Position numbers and translations under genes: made by a program. A DNA stretch of 64,000 nt from Streptomyces spectabilis (GTDB taxonomy: Bacteria; Actinomycetota; Actinomycetes; Streptomycetales; Streptomycetaceae): contig NZ_CP023690.1 of the NCBI RefSeq assembly GCF_008704795.1, positions 5,094,501-5,158,500 of the forward strand, given 5' to 3'. The notes under the pieces are model-generated. The model was not told the DNA's origin, did no database searches, and worked only from the letters and a program-made list of their open reading frames with translations. This document shows positions 1-9,000 of the stretch, in pieces. The number at the start of each line of letters is the position of its first letter. Positions within the stretch are counted from its first letter, which is position 1.

Positions 1-1125
1 GGCGTCCGCCAGGGCCTGGGTCGCGGGGCCCTTGGTGTCCGGGGCGCCGTCGGTCTGGAAGACCACGAGGGCGGGGCCCTCGCCGTCGGTCTTCTCGTAG
101 TGGGCCACGACCTCCTCGACGGCGCGGTGGTAGCTGGTGCGGCCCATGCGGCCGCAGGCCGCGTGCAGCTCGTCGACGCGGTTCTCGTGGCCGGCGGGGG
201 TGAGGGTGCCGGTGCCGTCGATGTCCGTCGAGAAGAAGACGACGTGGACGGTGGCGGTGGGGTCGAGGTGGGCGGCCAGGGCGAGGGTCTGGTCGGCGAG
301 GGCCTGGGCGGAGCCGTCCTTGTAGTACGGGCGCATGGAGCCGGAGCGGTCCAGTACGAGGTAGACCCGGGCGCGGGTGCCCGTCAGACCCCGCTTGCGC
401 AGGGCCGCCCCGGCCGCCTTATACGCCGGGGCGAGGCCCGGCGCCCGCGCCTTGAGCCGGGCCAGACTGAGCGCGGCCTTGGCCGGAGCCTCCCCGACCG
501 CCTCTCCCGGGGCTTCCGCCCCGGGGGCCTCCTGGGCCGGGGCTTCCTCCACCGGGGCTTCCTGGGCCGGGGCTTCCTCCACCGGGGCTTCCTGGGCCGG
601 GGCCTCCGCCTCGGGTTCCTGCGGAGCCGGGGCTTCTTCGGCGGGTGCCTCCGGCTGGGGCGTCTCTATGGGGGCGGGGTCCGCGGGGGTGGGCTCTGCT
701 TCACGGTTGCTCGGCGCCGTGGGCTGTGCCCACCCGTCCCGCCCTGCGGGACGATTGCCCACAGCGGTGGGGGGTGCCTCGCCGTCTTGGTCTGCGGGGT
801 GGTTGTCCACAGCGGGAGCGGGAGTGCTCGTCTCCGTCGGTACATCCTCCGCGGCCTGCGGCTTCTCCGTCGGGGCCGTGGTGGGGGCTTCCCCGTCATG
901 GGCGGGTGGGTGGGCGGGAGCGGCCGACGCGGAGGGGCGGACCGTGACGTTGTCGAAGGCCGCGGCCACGAGGTCCTCCGCCGGGGAGGCCTGGGCCGGG
1001 ACGGAGAGCTGGGGCTCCGGCTCGGGCGGGGTGGGGGCCTCGGGCCGGGCGGCGGCTTCGGCAGGGGGTGGCGGAGTGGTTCGGCGGCGGCGGAAGGCGC
1101 TCCGCAGTCGATCCAGAATGCCCAT
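1..1125 (-). CDS. VWA domain protein, 3' end outside window
   Basis: The reading frame starts at ATG 1125 ([15 protein letters not shown]) and runs off the left edge, giving 375 residues. Residues 16 to about 240 are a low-complexity Pro/Ala/Glu linker. From about residue 250 a von Willebrand factor A fold begins with the MIDAS motif DRSGS in [10 protein letters not shown], followed by [10 protein letters not shown] and [16 protein letters not shown] domains of this kind bind a metal and act as adhesion or scaffold modules; the partner is unknown. It resembles actinobacterial VWA proteins grouped with tellurium-resistance TerF/TerY types, but no ter genes are in view. It is divergent from the phosphatase gene at 1371. 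Confidence 0.8.
   Translation of the reverse strand, partial: MGILDRLRSAFRRRRTTPPPPAEAAARPEAPTPPEPEPQLSVPAQASPAEDLVAAAFDNVTVRPSASAAPAHPPAHDGEAPTTAPTEKPQAAEDVPTETSTPAPAVDNHPADQDGEAPPTAVGNRPAGRDGWAQPTAPSNREAEPTPADPAPIETPQPEAPAEEAPAPQEPEAEAPAQEAPVEEAPAQEAPVEEAPAQEAPGAEAPGEAVGEAPAKAALSLARLKARAPGLAPAYKAAGAALRKRGLTGTRARVYLVLDRSGSMRPYYKDGSAQALADQTLALAAHLDPTATVHVVFFSTDIDGTGTLTPAGHENRVDELHAACGRMGRTSYHRAVEEVVAHYEKTDGEGPALVVFQTDGAPDTKGPATQALADA
531..610. repeat. 30-bp in-frame tandem repeat in the VWA gene linker
   Basis: Two exact 30-bp units (541-570 and 571-600), flanked by partial copies, encode repeats of [10 protein letters not shown] in the linker of the VWA protein. The unit length keeps the frame, so copy-number change would only alter linker length. 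Confidence 0.8.
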
Positions 1126-1244
1126 GTGCGCACCCCTAAGTGTGAGTTCGGCGTGAGTGGGTCCCCGGCCCCGAGGGACACGTAAGGGTATCCGCCGCCC
1201 CACCGGACCCACCGGGCCCCCGGCCGAGCCCAGGGGCCAGGTGC

Positions 1245-1266
1245 GGTTCACGCTCCGTTCACCCGC
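1245..1266 (+). promoter_or_regulatory. PHO box (PhoP direct repeats) upstream of PhoX gene
   Basis: Two adjacent 11-bp units, GGTTCACGCTC (1245-1255) and CGTTCACCCGC (1256-1266), share the GTTCAC core. This is the layout of Streptomyces PhoP-binding PHO boxes, which are 11-nt direct repeats with a GTTCACC core. The site lies 105 bp before the phosphatase start, and a possible -10 (TAGCCT, 1295-1300) follows. Activation under phosphate limitation is inferred. The site also lies between the start codons of the divergent VWA gene and the phosphatase. Confidence 0.75.
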
Positions 1267-1370
1267 AGTCCCCCGTCCTGCTGGCAGCCGCCCCTAGCCT
1301 CCAGCCGGACCGCGGTCAATCGAGCGAAAACAGCCACACCGCGGCCGATTCGGCCACCCTGGAGGAACCC

Positions 1371-3473
1371 GTGCGCAAGCTGCTGCCCCTGATCACCTCG
1401 CACCCGGGCGGTGCCGGCGGCCGCTCGGCCATGACGTGCCGGTTCCGCTGCGGCGACGCCTGCTTCCACCCGGTGCCGAACACCAGCGACAACGAGTACG
1501 TCGGCGACGTCATAGCCGGTGCCCTGAGCCGCCGCTCCGTGATGCGCGCCGCCGCCGTGGTGACCGTGGCCGCCACGGCCGCGGGCGGCGTCGCCCTCGG
1601 CCCCGGCGCGGGCGAGGCCGTGGCCGCCTCCCCGGCGGCGTACAAACCCAAGGGCAAGAAGGCCGCCCGCGGCCTGCGGTTCACGCCCGTCGCGCCCAAC
1701 ACGGCCGACAAGGTCACCGTCCCCGACGGCTACCGCCAGAACGTCGTGATCCGCTGGGGCGAGCCCATCCTGCGCGGCGCCCCGGCCTTCGACGCGGACA
1801 AGCAGTCCGCGAAGGCACAGGCCGGTCAGTTCGGCTACAACAACGACTTCCTCAGCCTGCTGCCGCTGCGCGGCGAGAGCGAGGAGCACGGCCGCCAGGT
1901 GCTCGTGGCCAACCACGAGTACACGGACGAGGTCCTGATGTTCAAGGGCTACGACGCGAAGAACCCGACCCGCGAGCAGGTCGAGATCGCCTGGGCGGCC
2001 CACGGCCTGTCCGTGGTCGTCGTCGACGGCGAGCGGAAGACCGGCGCGCTGCGCCCCGTGCCGCGCCACCGCCTCAACCGGCGCCTCACCACCACCAGCA
2101 AGTTCCACCTCACCGGGCCCGCCGCCCGCAGCGAGTTCGTCCGTACGAAGGCCGACCCGCGCGGCACCACCGTCCTCGGCACGCTCAACAACTGCTCCGG
2201 CGGCACCACCCCGTGGGGCACCACGCTGCACGGCGAGGAGAACTTCAACCAGTACTTCGCGCACGCGGACAAGGTGACCGACCCCACCCAGGCCGCCCGC
2301 CTGAAGCGCTACGGCGTCGTCGGCGGTGAGTCCGAGCGCAAGTGGGAGCGCTTCGACGACCGCTTCGACCTGACCAAGGAGCCGAACGAGCCGCACCGCT
2401 TCGGCTGGGTCGTCGAACTCGACCCGTACGACCCCGACTCCACGCCGCGCAAGCGCACCGCGCTCGGCCGCTTCAAGCACGAGGGCGCCCAGCCGCGCCT
2501 GACCCGCGACGGCCGCCCGGTGGTCTACATGGGCGACGACGAGCGCTTCGACTACGTCTACAAGTTCGTCAGCAGCAAGCGCATGGCCAAGGGCGACTCG
2601 CGCTGGGCGCGCGAGCACAACCTCACGCTGCTCGACGAGGGCACCCTGTACGTCGCCAAGTTCACGGGCGACTCCCCGGCCGCGGAGATCGACGGCACCG
2701 GCAAGCTCCCGGCCGACGGCGAGTTCGACGGCGGCGGCCAGTGGATTCCGCTGGCCACCGCGTACGCGGGCGGCAAGGCCGTCTCCCACGTCGAGGGCAT
2801 GACCGCCGACGAGGTGTACGTCTTCACGCGCCTCGCCGGTGACAAGGTCGGCGCCACGAAGATGGACCGCCCCGAGGACATCGAGCCGTCGCCCCGGACC
2901 GGCAAGGTGTACGTCGCCCTGACGAACAACAGCGACCGCGGCAAGCCCGGCAAGGCCGGTGCCGACGAGGCCAACCCGCGCAACCTCAACAAGCACGGGC
3001 AGGTGCTCGAACTGACCGAGTCCCGCAACCGTCCCGAGTCCACGCGCTTCGCCTGGAACCTCTTCCTCGTCGCGGGCGACCCGAACGACCCGGCCACGTA
3101 CTTCGCGGGCTTCCCGAAGGACAAGGTCAGCCCGATCTCCTGCCCCGACAACGTGGCCTTCGACCCGCACGGCAACCTGTGGATCTCCACCGACGGCAAC
3201 CAGCTCGGCTCCCACGACGGCCTGTTCGGCGTGGCCACGAAGGGCGAGCGGCGCGGTGAGCTGAAGCAGTTCCTGACGATGCCGGCGGGCGCGGAGACCT
3301 GTGGCCCGCTGGTGCAGGAGCGGCGCGTGCTCGTCGCCGTGCAGCACCCGGGCGAGGTCGACGGCGCCTCCGTCGAGAAGCCCGCGAGCGCCTGGCCCGA
3401 CGGGCCCGGCAAGATCGTGCGCCCGGCCGTCGTGTCGGTGTGGCGCGCGAACGGCGACGACATCGGCGTCTGA
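1371..3473 (+). CDS. phoX: PhoX-family (DUF839) secreted alkaline phosphatase
   Basis: A 700-residue protein of the PhoX/DUF839 family, calcium- and iron-dependent phosphatases exported folded by the Tat route to release phosphate from organic esters. A twin-arginine motif (SRRSVM, residues 53-58) precedes a hydrophobic Ala-rich segment. The long N-terminal stretch before the Tat motif, with RCGDACFHP, is usual for actinobacterial PhoX. The body carries family-like strings NNCSGGTTPWGT, EEN, GWVVELDPYDP, DDERFDYVYKF and CPDNVAFDPHGNLW. The GTG start at 1371 is supported by GGAGG at 1361-1365. The PHO box upstream and a strong terminator downstream suggest a single-gene, phosphate-controlled unit. 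Confidence 0.92.
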   Translation: MRKLLPLITSHPGGAGGRSAMTCRFRCGDACFHPVPNTSDNEYVGDVIAGALSRRSVMRAAAVVTVAATAAGGVALGPGAGEAVAASPAAYKPKGKKAARGLRFTPVAPNTADKVTVPDGYRQNVVIRWGEPILRGAPAFDADKQSAKAQAGQFGYNNDFLSLLPLRGESEEHGRQVLVANHEYTDEVLMFKGYDAKNPTREQVEIAWAAHGLSVVVVDGERKTGALRPVPRHRLNRRLTTTSKFHLTGPAARSEFVRTKADPRGTTVLGTLNNCSGGTTPWGTTLHGEENFNQYFAHADKVTDPTQAARLKRYGVVGGESERKWERFDDRFDLTKEPNEPHRFGWVVELDPYDPDSTPRKRTALGRFKHEGAQPRLTRDGRPVVYMGDDERFDYVYKFVSSKRMAKGDSRWAREHNLTLLDEGTLYVAKFTGDSPAAEIDGTGKLPADGEFDGGGQWIPLATAYAGGKAVSHVEGMTADEVYVFTRLAGDKVGATKMDRPEDIEPSPRTGKVYVALTNNSDRGKPGKAGADEANPRNLNKHGQVLELTESRNRPESTRFAWNLFLVAGDPNDPATYFAGFPKDKVSPISCPDNVAFDPHGNLWISTDGNQLGSHDGLFGVATKGERRGELKQFLTMPAGAETCGPLVQERRVLVAVQHPGEVDGASVEKPASAWPDGPGKIVRPAVVSVWRANGDDIGV

Positions 3474-3483
3474 GTACGCGTAC

Positions 3484-3512
3484 GGGGCACCCCCTTCAGC
3501 AGGGGGTGCCCC
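3484..3512. terminator. Bidirectional hairpin terminator
   Basis: A perfect 11-bp stem (GGGGCACCCCC at 3484-3494, GGGGGTGCCCC at 3502-3512) with a 7-nt loop lies between the convergent phosphatase and surface-protein genes. There is no U tract, which is common in Streptomyces. Confidence 0.85.
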
Positions 3513-3534
3513 GTCTCCGTACGGCCGTCGGCGA

Positions 3535-4743
3535 TCAGCCGTTCTGCCTGCGGCGGTACATCGCGAAGCCCAGGCCCGCCGCGCCGAGCGCCGCCATGCC
3601 GCCGCCCGCGGCGACCAGCGGGGTGCCGGGCGATCCTTCGCCCACGCCGTCGGCGCCCGCCTTGACGCCGCCGTGCGGCACCTTGGTGGAGGTGCCCGGA
3701 GCGGTGGTCGGCTTGGCGCCGCCCTTGTGGCCCTCGACCCAGCCCTTCATGGTGCCGTCCGGGTTGAGCACGAAGTGGGCGCCGTTGTGCCGGCCGTACG
3801 CGGCCTTGGCACCGGTCTGCTTCAGGGTGTCCCAGACGATCTTCTTGCCGGTGTCGGGGGCCGGGGCGATCATGTCGGCCTCGTACCCGGCCTTGGTCTT
3901 GTAGACCTTGGCGTCGAAGCCGGTCTTGCCGAGGTTGGTGTACTCGCGCACGAAGACGCGCTTCTCCGACGGCTGCGGCTTGGGCTTCGGCGGGGTCGGC
4001 GTGCCGGTCTTGGTGACCGTGCCGTCGGCGCTCAGCGTGAACGTACAGCCGTCGATCTTCGTGGAGGCGGGCTTGATGTACGCCTTCAGGGAGCCCTTGG
4101 CGACGCCGTCCTTGAGGAGCTGGGCCTTGGCGCTGCGCGCGGAGGCGTTCACGTCGACCTTGGCGGTCCAGCCGTGGCCGAGGGCGACGGTGCCCTTGGA
4201 GACCCAGCCGCCGGGGACCGGCTTGTCCTTGTCCTTGTCGTCGCCGGAGCCGGTCCTGGTGACGCCGCCGTCGGTGGAGAGCGTGAACGTATAGCCGCTG
4301 ATCTTGGTGGACGCGGACCGGCCCTCGGCGCTCAGGGAGCCCTTGAGGACGCCGTCCTGGAGGATCTGCGCCTTGGCGGAGCGGGCGGAGGCGTTCACGT
4401 CGACCTGTGCGGTCCAGCCGCCGCCGAGGCTGACGGTGCCCTTGGACTCCCAGCCGCCGGGGACGGGCTTGTCCTTGTCCGCGTCCTTGTCCTCGTCCGG
4501 CTTGGTCCGGTCGTCGTCGGGCTTGGTGTGGTCGTCCGGAGTCGTGTGGTCGTCCGGCGTCGTCCGGTCGTCCGGGTTCGGCGTGCGGTCGCCGTCGGTC
4601 CGGTCGCCCGGCGCGGTGGCGCCGTCGGCCGAGTGCGGGGCCGGCGGGGTGTCGGCGAAGGCAGCGGTGGTGGGGACGGCGAGCGCGGCGATCGCGCCGG
4701 TGGCGATGGCGGCGGTGCGGATGGTGCGTCGGGTGGCGCGCAT
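3535..4743 (-). CDS. Secreted surface protein with two 80-residue repeats and C-terminal anchor
   Basis: A 402-residue protein I cannot assign to a named family. It has a signal peptide (cleavage likely after AAFA), then an acidic Asp/Thr/Pro linker with repeated TTPDDH units. Two homologous blocks follow, each starting PVPGGW and sharing SKGTV.LG.GWTA, VDVNASARSAKAQ and a TFTLS.DG ending. A distinct C-terminal domain contains KRVFVREYTNLG, and a C-terminal hydrophobic helix ends with RRRQNG. That end looks like a sortase-type or simple membrane anchor, but I see no LPXTG or LAXTG motif. It is probably envelope-exposed. It converges on the phosphatase gene. Confidence 0.8.
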   Translation of the reverse strand: MRATRRTIRTAAIATGAIAALAVPTTAAFADTPPAPHSADGATAPGDRTDGDRTPNPDDRTTPDDHTTPDDHTKPDDDRTKPDEDKDADKDKPVPGGWESKGTVSLGGGWTAQVDVNASARSAKAQILQDGVLKGSLSAEGRSASTKISGYTFTLSTDGGVTRTGSGDDKDKDKPVPGGWVSKGTVALGHGWTAKVDVNASARSAKAQLLKDGVAKGSLKAYIKPASTKIDGCTFTLSADGTVTKTGTPTPPKPKPQPSEKRVFVREYTNLGKTGFDAKVYKTKAGYEADMIAPAPDTGKKIVWDTLKQTGAKAAYGRHNGAHFVLNPDGTMKGWVEGHKGGAKPTTAPGTSTKVPHGGVKAGADGVGEGSPGTPLVAAGGGMAALGAAGLGFAMYRRRQNG

Positions 4744-4905
4744 GGCGTGGTTCCCTCGTACTGGTCGGCGTCTTGTCCGTCTTTGTGCCCCTTTGCGGTG
4801 GCGACGGATATGAAGCTACGGGCGCCATGTGTGCGTCATCCGTAGGGAACGTAACAACTGGCCGCAGACCGCGACGCAGAACCGTAAAACGGTGGAAAGT
4901 GCAGG

Positions 4906-5949
4906 TCAGAGAGGGGTTGGCCGAAGGTCCCGAGCTGAGTGGGGGCCAAGGTCCCCGGGCGGGGGAACCGCGCGGGGCGGCGGACACGCGGGGGGACGGG
5001 TCGCGGGGGGCCCGGCCCCGCGGGTGCCGAGCAGCCAGTCCTGGTAGGCGGGGGCCTCCGCGGCGGCCTCCCAGTACGCGGCCTCCAGCTCGCCGTACAC
5101 GGCGTTCAGCTCCGTCTCCGTACGGGCCGCCACGTACAGGCGGACGCCCAGGGGGTCGCCGCGCAGGGGTCTGACCGCCATGTCGGGTCTCGCCACCGAG
5201 GTGGGCTGGCAGACGGTGACGACCTCGCCGGTGGCCACGAGCGTGGCGGCGGTGAGGTAGTCGCCGTGCAGCACGCGGGGGTTGAGCCCGGCGGATCTCA
5301 GCATCCGCCGCAGGCCGTCCCACTCGCCGTCCACGGTCGGGTCGACCATCCAGCGGTCGTCGGCGAGGTCGGTGAGGCTGACGACGGGCTCGTGGGCGGC
5401 GGGGTGGTCGGCGGCGAGCGAGACGAACTGCGGCTCGCGGTCGATGAGGACGCGGTGGTCGAGCCCGTCGGGGAATCTGAGCGGGCTGCCCTCCACCTCG
5501 TGCACGAACGCGACGTCGAGGCGGCCGTCGGCGACGTCGCGGAGCAGCGCGTTCGCCGATACGTCCATCTGGAGCGAGGTCTCGGTGCCGGGCAGGCTGG
5601 CGCGGAGCCTGCGCAGCCAGCCCGGTATGGCGCGGCTCGCCGTGGAGCCGATGCGCAGGCGCGGCTGGCCGTCGGCGGAGCGGGCGGCGGCCGCGCGGGC
5701 CTCGGTGACCAGGGCCCGCATCTCGATGACGAGCGGGCGGGCGCGGCTCAGGACGGTGCGGCCGAGCGGGGTCGGGCGGCAGCCGGTGCGCTCGCGGGTG
5801 AAGAGCTGGCCGCCCACCGCGTGTTCGATGCGGCGCAGTTGGGTGGTCAACGAGGGCTGGCTCATGCCGAGTTGGCGGGCGGCCTTGTGCAGGCTGCCGC
5901 TGTCAGCGATGGCGCAGAGTGCGCGGAGGTGCCTGACCTCGAGCTCCAT
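4906..5949 (-). CDS. snpR: LysR-family regulator divergent from snapalysin (SnpR-like)
   Basis: A 347-residue LysR-type regulator starting at ATG 5949 (MELEVRHLRALCAIAD). The winged HTH occupies about residues 20-40 (HKAARQLGMSQPSLTTQLRR) and a periplasmic-binding-like effector domain fills residues 90-300. The last 35 residues are a Pro/Arg-rich tail beyond the usual 300-residue length. The neighbour at 6158 encodes snapalysin; in Streptomyces lividans and relatives the small neutral protease gene is activated by a divergently transcribed LysR protein, so the same role is inferred. An upstream extension of the frame to 6069 would cross the operator and lacks LysR similarity. Confidence 0.9.
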   Translation of the reverse strand: MELEVRHLRALCAIADSGSLHKAARQLGMSQPSLTTQLRRIEHAVGGQLFTRERTGCRPTPLGRTVLSRARPLVIEMRALVTEARAAAARSADGQPRLRIGSTASRAIPGWLRRLRASLPGTETSLQMDVSANALLRDVADGRLDVAFVHEVEGSPLRFPDGLDHRVLIDREPQFVSLAADHPAAHEPVVSLTDLADDRWMVDPTVDGEWDGLRRMLRSAGLNPRVLHGDYLTAATLVATGEVVTVCQPTSVARPDMAVRPLRGDPLGVRLYVAARTETELNAVYGELEAAYWEAAAEAPAYQDWLLGTRGAGPPATRPPACPPPRAVPPPGDLGPHSARDLRPTPL

Positions 5950-6046
5950 GGCCGTGAGCGTAGAGCGGGTTGCGGCGGCACACCAGCCTCCCAAACACCC
6001 ATGGAACCGTAGAAGTTGCCCCTCCGTCCGGTGACCGGATGTGCGG

Positions 6047-6065
6047 CGATAGGCCCGTGCTATCG
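6047..6065. promoter_or_regulatory. LysR-type operator in the snpR-snpA intergenic region
   Basis: CGATAG (6047-6052) and CTATCG (6060-6065) form a perfect inverted repeat with a 7-bp spacer. The inner ATAG-N7-CTAT fits the T-N11-A LysR box. It lies 98 bp from the regulator start and 93 bp from the protease start, a usual place for an activator site. Confidence 0.7.
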
Positions 6066-6157
6066 GCACCTGCCATCATCCGCGACGCGCCAGGCTGCCC
6101 GACACTCACGGATACCGAAACGTTCATCTTTCACCGAACGAGTAGGGAGCCCCCCAC

Positions 6158-6829
6158 ATGCACAAGCGTTATGTGTCCGTCGCCGCCGCACTCGGACTCG
6201 CGGTCGCCGCGCTCGGTACCTCCTCCGTCGCCTCGGCCGCCACGTCGGCCGACTCGGCCAAGTCCACCAAGGCCACCGTATCGGCCGCCCGGTACGCGGG
6301 CTCCGCCGAAGAGGCGGCCGCCAACAAGGCGTTCTTCGAGGCCGTCGTCAAGGCGGTCGCCGAGAAGCGTGCCGCGAACCCCGGCGTCAAGGCCGTCACG
6401 GTGACCTACAGCACCCAGCGCGCCCCGTCGTTCCGGCAGCAGATCGCCACGAGCACCTCCATATGGAACGCGGCCGTCTCCAACGTCAAGCTCCAGGAGG
6501 GTACGAGCGGCACGAGCTTCGAGTACCGCGAGGGCAACGACCCGCGCGGCTCGTACGCGAGCACCAACGGCCACGGTCGCGGCTACATCTTCCTCGACTA
6601 CCGGCAGAACCAGCAGTACAACTCCACCCGCGTGACCGCCCACGAGACCGGGCACGTGCTCGGCCTCCCCGACAACTACCGCGGCCCGTGCTCGGAGCTC
6701 ATGTCCGGCGGCGGCCCCGGCACGTCCTGCCAGAACGCCCAGCCCAACGCGGCCGAGCGCGCCCGGGTCAACCAGCTCTGGGCCAACGGCCTGGCCAAGG
6801 CCATGAAGCAGGTCGAGGCAGCCAAGTAG
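6158..6829 (+). CDS. snpA: Snapalysin, secreted zinc metalloprotease (M7)
   Basis: A 223-residue small neutral protease. It has a signal peptide ([14 protein letters not shown], Ala-rich, cleavage near residue 28), a short propeptide and the mature enzyme. The zinc site is [11 protein letters not shown] (residues 162-172): His162, Glu163, His166 and Asp172, the aspartate third ligand that defines family M7. LMSGGG at about 181-186 is the Met-turn, and the Cys pair (CSE and TSC) is conserved. It hydrolyses extracellular protein, favouring aromatic residues at P1'. Its 3' end nearly touches the convergent FUSC gene with no obvious terminator. Confidence 0.95.
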   Translation: MHKRYVSVAAALGLAVAALGTSSVASAATSADSAKSTKATVSAARYAGSAEEAAANKAFFEAVVKAVAEKRAANPGVKAVTVTYSTQRAPSFRQQIATSTSIWNAAVSNVKLQEGTSGTSFEYREGNDPRGSYASTNGHGRGYIFLDYRQNQQYNSTRVTAHETGHVLGLPDNYRGPCSELMSGGGPGTSCQNAQPNAAERARVNQLWANGLAKAMKQVEAAK

Positions 6830-6831
6830 GG

Positions 6832-8814
6832 CTAGGGCCGCGGTGACGCGATGGCGCGCGCCGCGGCCACCTCCTGGCGGAGGGGTTCCAGGACGCTGTC
6901 CTTGGGCCCCGTGAACTCCACCGGCACCGGGACGAGCACCTCCACCTCCCGCAGCGCGGCGGCCAGTTCGCGCAGCTGCCGCACGACTTCCCCGGCCTCC
7001 GCCCCCTCGGGGGCGGAGGCTCCGTGCCGTATCCGCACCCGTGCCGCCGTGGTCGCGTCGGCGATCCGCTCCACGGCCACCACCAGCGGCCACCACGCGG
7101 CGGCCCGCGCGCCCATGGGCGGCGGTTCGGTAAGGGCCCGCTGGAACTCCGTACGGATGTCGGACAGATCGCGGTAGAGCCGCCGCCGCATCCGGGCCCG
7201 CGCGGCGGGATCGCCGCCGCTGCCGTCCTGGCCGAACGCGCACTCCACGTACTCCGCCGTGTCGGCGACCGCGTCCGCGAGCCGGTCCCCGATCCGGGTG
7301 TGCCAGCTCTCCGGCCACAGCAGATAGCCCGCGACGAGCGCGATGGCGCAGCCGATGAGGCTGTCGAGCAGGCGGGGCAGCACGAGCCCGAAGCCCTGGT
7401 GGTTGAGGACGTCCGACAGGAGCAGGATCACCGGGGTGATGGCGGCGGTCTGGTAGCCGTACCCGCGCGGGGTGAGCGCGGGGATGAGCGTGGCGAGGAC
7501 GAGCACCACGGGCACGTCCCACCAGCCCCGGTCGACGGCGGAGAGCACGGCGGCGGCCACCACGAGCCCCGCCGCCGTCCCCAGGGCCCGCATCACCGCG
7601 CGCGAGAACACCGAGCCGAAGTCCGGTTTCAGGACGAAGGTGACGGTGAGCGCCACCCAGTACGAGCGCGGCACGTCGATGAGGGAGACGAGGGACTGCG
7701 CGATGCCGATGCACAGCGCGAGCCGCAGGCCGTAGCGCCAGGAGGCCCCGGAGAGCATGACGTTGCGGGTCGCGCGCCGGGCCCGTACGCGCAGCGCGGC
7801 GGGCCGTCCGAGGCGGTCGTCGGCGTGCACGGCGGTGAGCGGGTCGGGGTCGGCGAGGGTGTCGGCGGCGTGCCGCAGCGCCTGGTGGACGGCGCGGGCG
7901 GCGGCCCCGTACGCCTCCGGCAGCTCCGCGGGCAGACCGAGGGCGACCGGCTCGTCGTCGGGGCCGCGCGCGATGGCGGCGGCAAGGCCGCGGGCCGCCT
8001 CCGGGAGTTCGGGCGGCAGCTCCTCGCCGTACTGGTGGGCGACGGGCGCGGCCTCGACGACCGGGGTGATGGCGTTCAGGACGGCGATGAGCCGCACCAG
8101 GTCGGGGCTGCGGCCGTGGTCGCGGGCGCGGCGGGCGAGGACGAGGTCGTAGGCCTGGTTGAGCTGGGCGGTCACGGCGGCGCGGGCCTCGTCGTAGGCG
8201 TCCTCACCGGTGTGCTCGGTGCCCGCCGCCTCCAGGAGCGCGGCCACCTTCCGGTACGCGGCCGCGACGGCGGCCCGCTCGGGCACGCCGGACCGCAGGG
8301 GCCAGGCGAGCAGCGCGAGCACGAGGACGAGCAGACCGCCGCCGGTCATCAGGGCGGGGGCGAGCCACCACGCGCCGGGGAGCGGCAGACCCGCGCCGAT
8401 CACCGCGTTGAGCAGCAGCAGGAGCCCCGACACGGAGGCGACGGCGCCGATCGTCGACATCATCCCGGAGACCAGGGCGATGACGGTCACCGCGGCGACG
8501 GCGGCCCAGCCGTGGCCGTGCGCGAGCGAGCCCAGCGTGACGCCGAGGGCGCCGAAGAGCTGCGGCACGGCGATGTTCAGGATCCGCATCCGGTACGCGT
8601 CGGCGGTGTCGCCGATGACGCCGGACAGGGCGCCCATGCTGGCGAGCGCGCCGTAGGCGGGGTGGCCCACCGCCGTGCCGATCGCCAGGGGCAGCGCTAT
8701 GGCGACGGCGGCACGGGCGACCGCCGCCCAGGGGACGGGGGCCGGCTGCGGCCTGAGCGACCTGACGAGCCAGTCCGGTGGGGCGAGTGAGGCCAGTGGG
8801 GCTCGGCGGCGCAT
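6832..8814 (-). CDS. FUSC-family inner-membrane protein (aromatic acid exporter-like)
   Basis: A 660-residue membrane protein read from ATG 8814 (MRRRAPLASLAPPDWL); earlier in-frame starts would run into the dispersed repeat element. Two clusters of hydrophobic helices, at about residues 30-180 and 370-510, each precede a large cytoplasmic domain, the two-fold layout of the FUSC/YccS/AaeB family. Members export aromatic carboxylic acids or other small molecules, but the substrate here cannot be read. The RSYWVALTVTFVLKPDFGSVF motif in the second half is typical. It converges on snapalysin. Confidence 0.85.
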   Translation of the reverse strand: MRRRAPLASLAPPDWLVRSLRPQPAPVPWAAVARAAVAIALPLAIGTAVGHPAYGALASMGALSGVIGDTADAYRMRILNIAVPQLFGALGVTLGSLAHGHGWAAVAAVTVIALVSGMMSTIGAVASVSGLLLLLNAVIGAGLPLPGAWWLAPALMTGGGLLVLVLALLAWPLRSGVPERAAVAAAYRKVAALLEAAGTEHTGEDAYDEARAAVTAQLNQAYDLVLARRARDHGRSPDLVRLIAVLNAITPVVEAAPVAHQYGEELPPELPEAARGLAAAIARGPDDEPVALGLPAELPEAYGAAARAVHQALRHAADTLADPDPLTAVHADDRLGRPAALRVRARRATRNVMLSGASWRYGLRLALCIGIAQSLVSLIDVPRSYWVALTVTFVLKPDFGSVFSRAVMRALGTAAGLVVAAAVLSAVDRGWWDVPVVLVLATLIPALTPRGYGYQTAAITPVILLLSDVLNHQGFGLVLPRLLDSLIGCAIALVAGYLLWPESWHTRIGDRLADAVADTAEYVECAFGQDGSGGDPAARARMRRRLYRDLSDIRTEFQRALTEPPPMGARAAAWWPLVVAVERIADATTAARVRIRHGASAPEGAEAGEVVRQLRELAAALREVEVLVPVPVEFTGPKDSVLEPLRQEVAAARAIASPRP

Positions 8815-8857
8815 GCGGCCATTATGGCCGTCCCCAACCGCTCGATCGGCGCTCCGC

Positions 8858-8983
8858 GCCTCGTCCTCAAACGCCGGACGGGCTGAAAGTCTCTGGCTCG
8901 GGCCGCATCTCGTCCACAAGCCGCAGACGGGATCCGGTCCGCACCGGCAACCATCAAGCCCGTCCGGCGTTTGAGGACGAGGC
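8858..8983. repeat. Perfect 27-nt inverted repeat of the CCGGACGGGCT family
   Basis: Positions 8858-8884 and 8957-8983 are exact reverse complements over 27 nt, separated by 72 bp. The core CAAACGCCGGACGGGCT also occurs at 33961-33977 and, slightly changed, in the later units at 33938-34155. The two copies flank the gap between the FUSC gene start and the end of the EEP gene. They may act as a terminator or as a recombinogenic repeat. Confidence 0.85.
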
Positions 8984-9000
8984 CGGAGGCCGAATCCGGG

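Noticed and set aside
2558..5323. Very long open frames antisense to or out of frame with real genes, for example here and at 8971-12498 (+) and 55989-59306 (-)
   Set aside because: They follow from high GC and scarce stop codons. They show Arg/Pro/Gly-biased composition, no domains and wrong codon-position GC; the opposite or in-frame gene explains each region.
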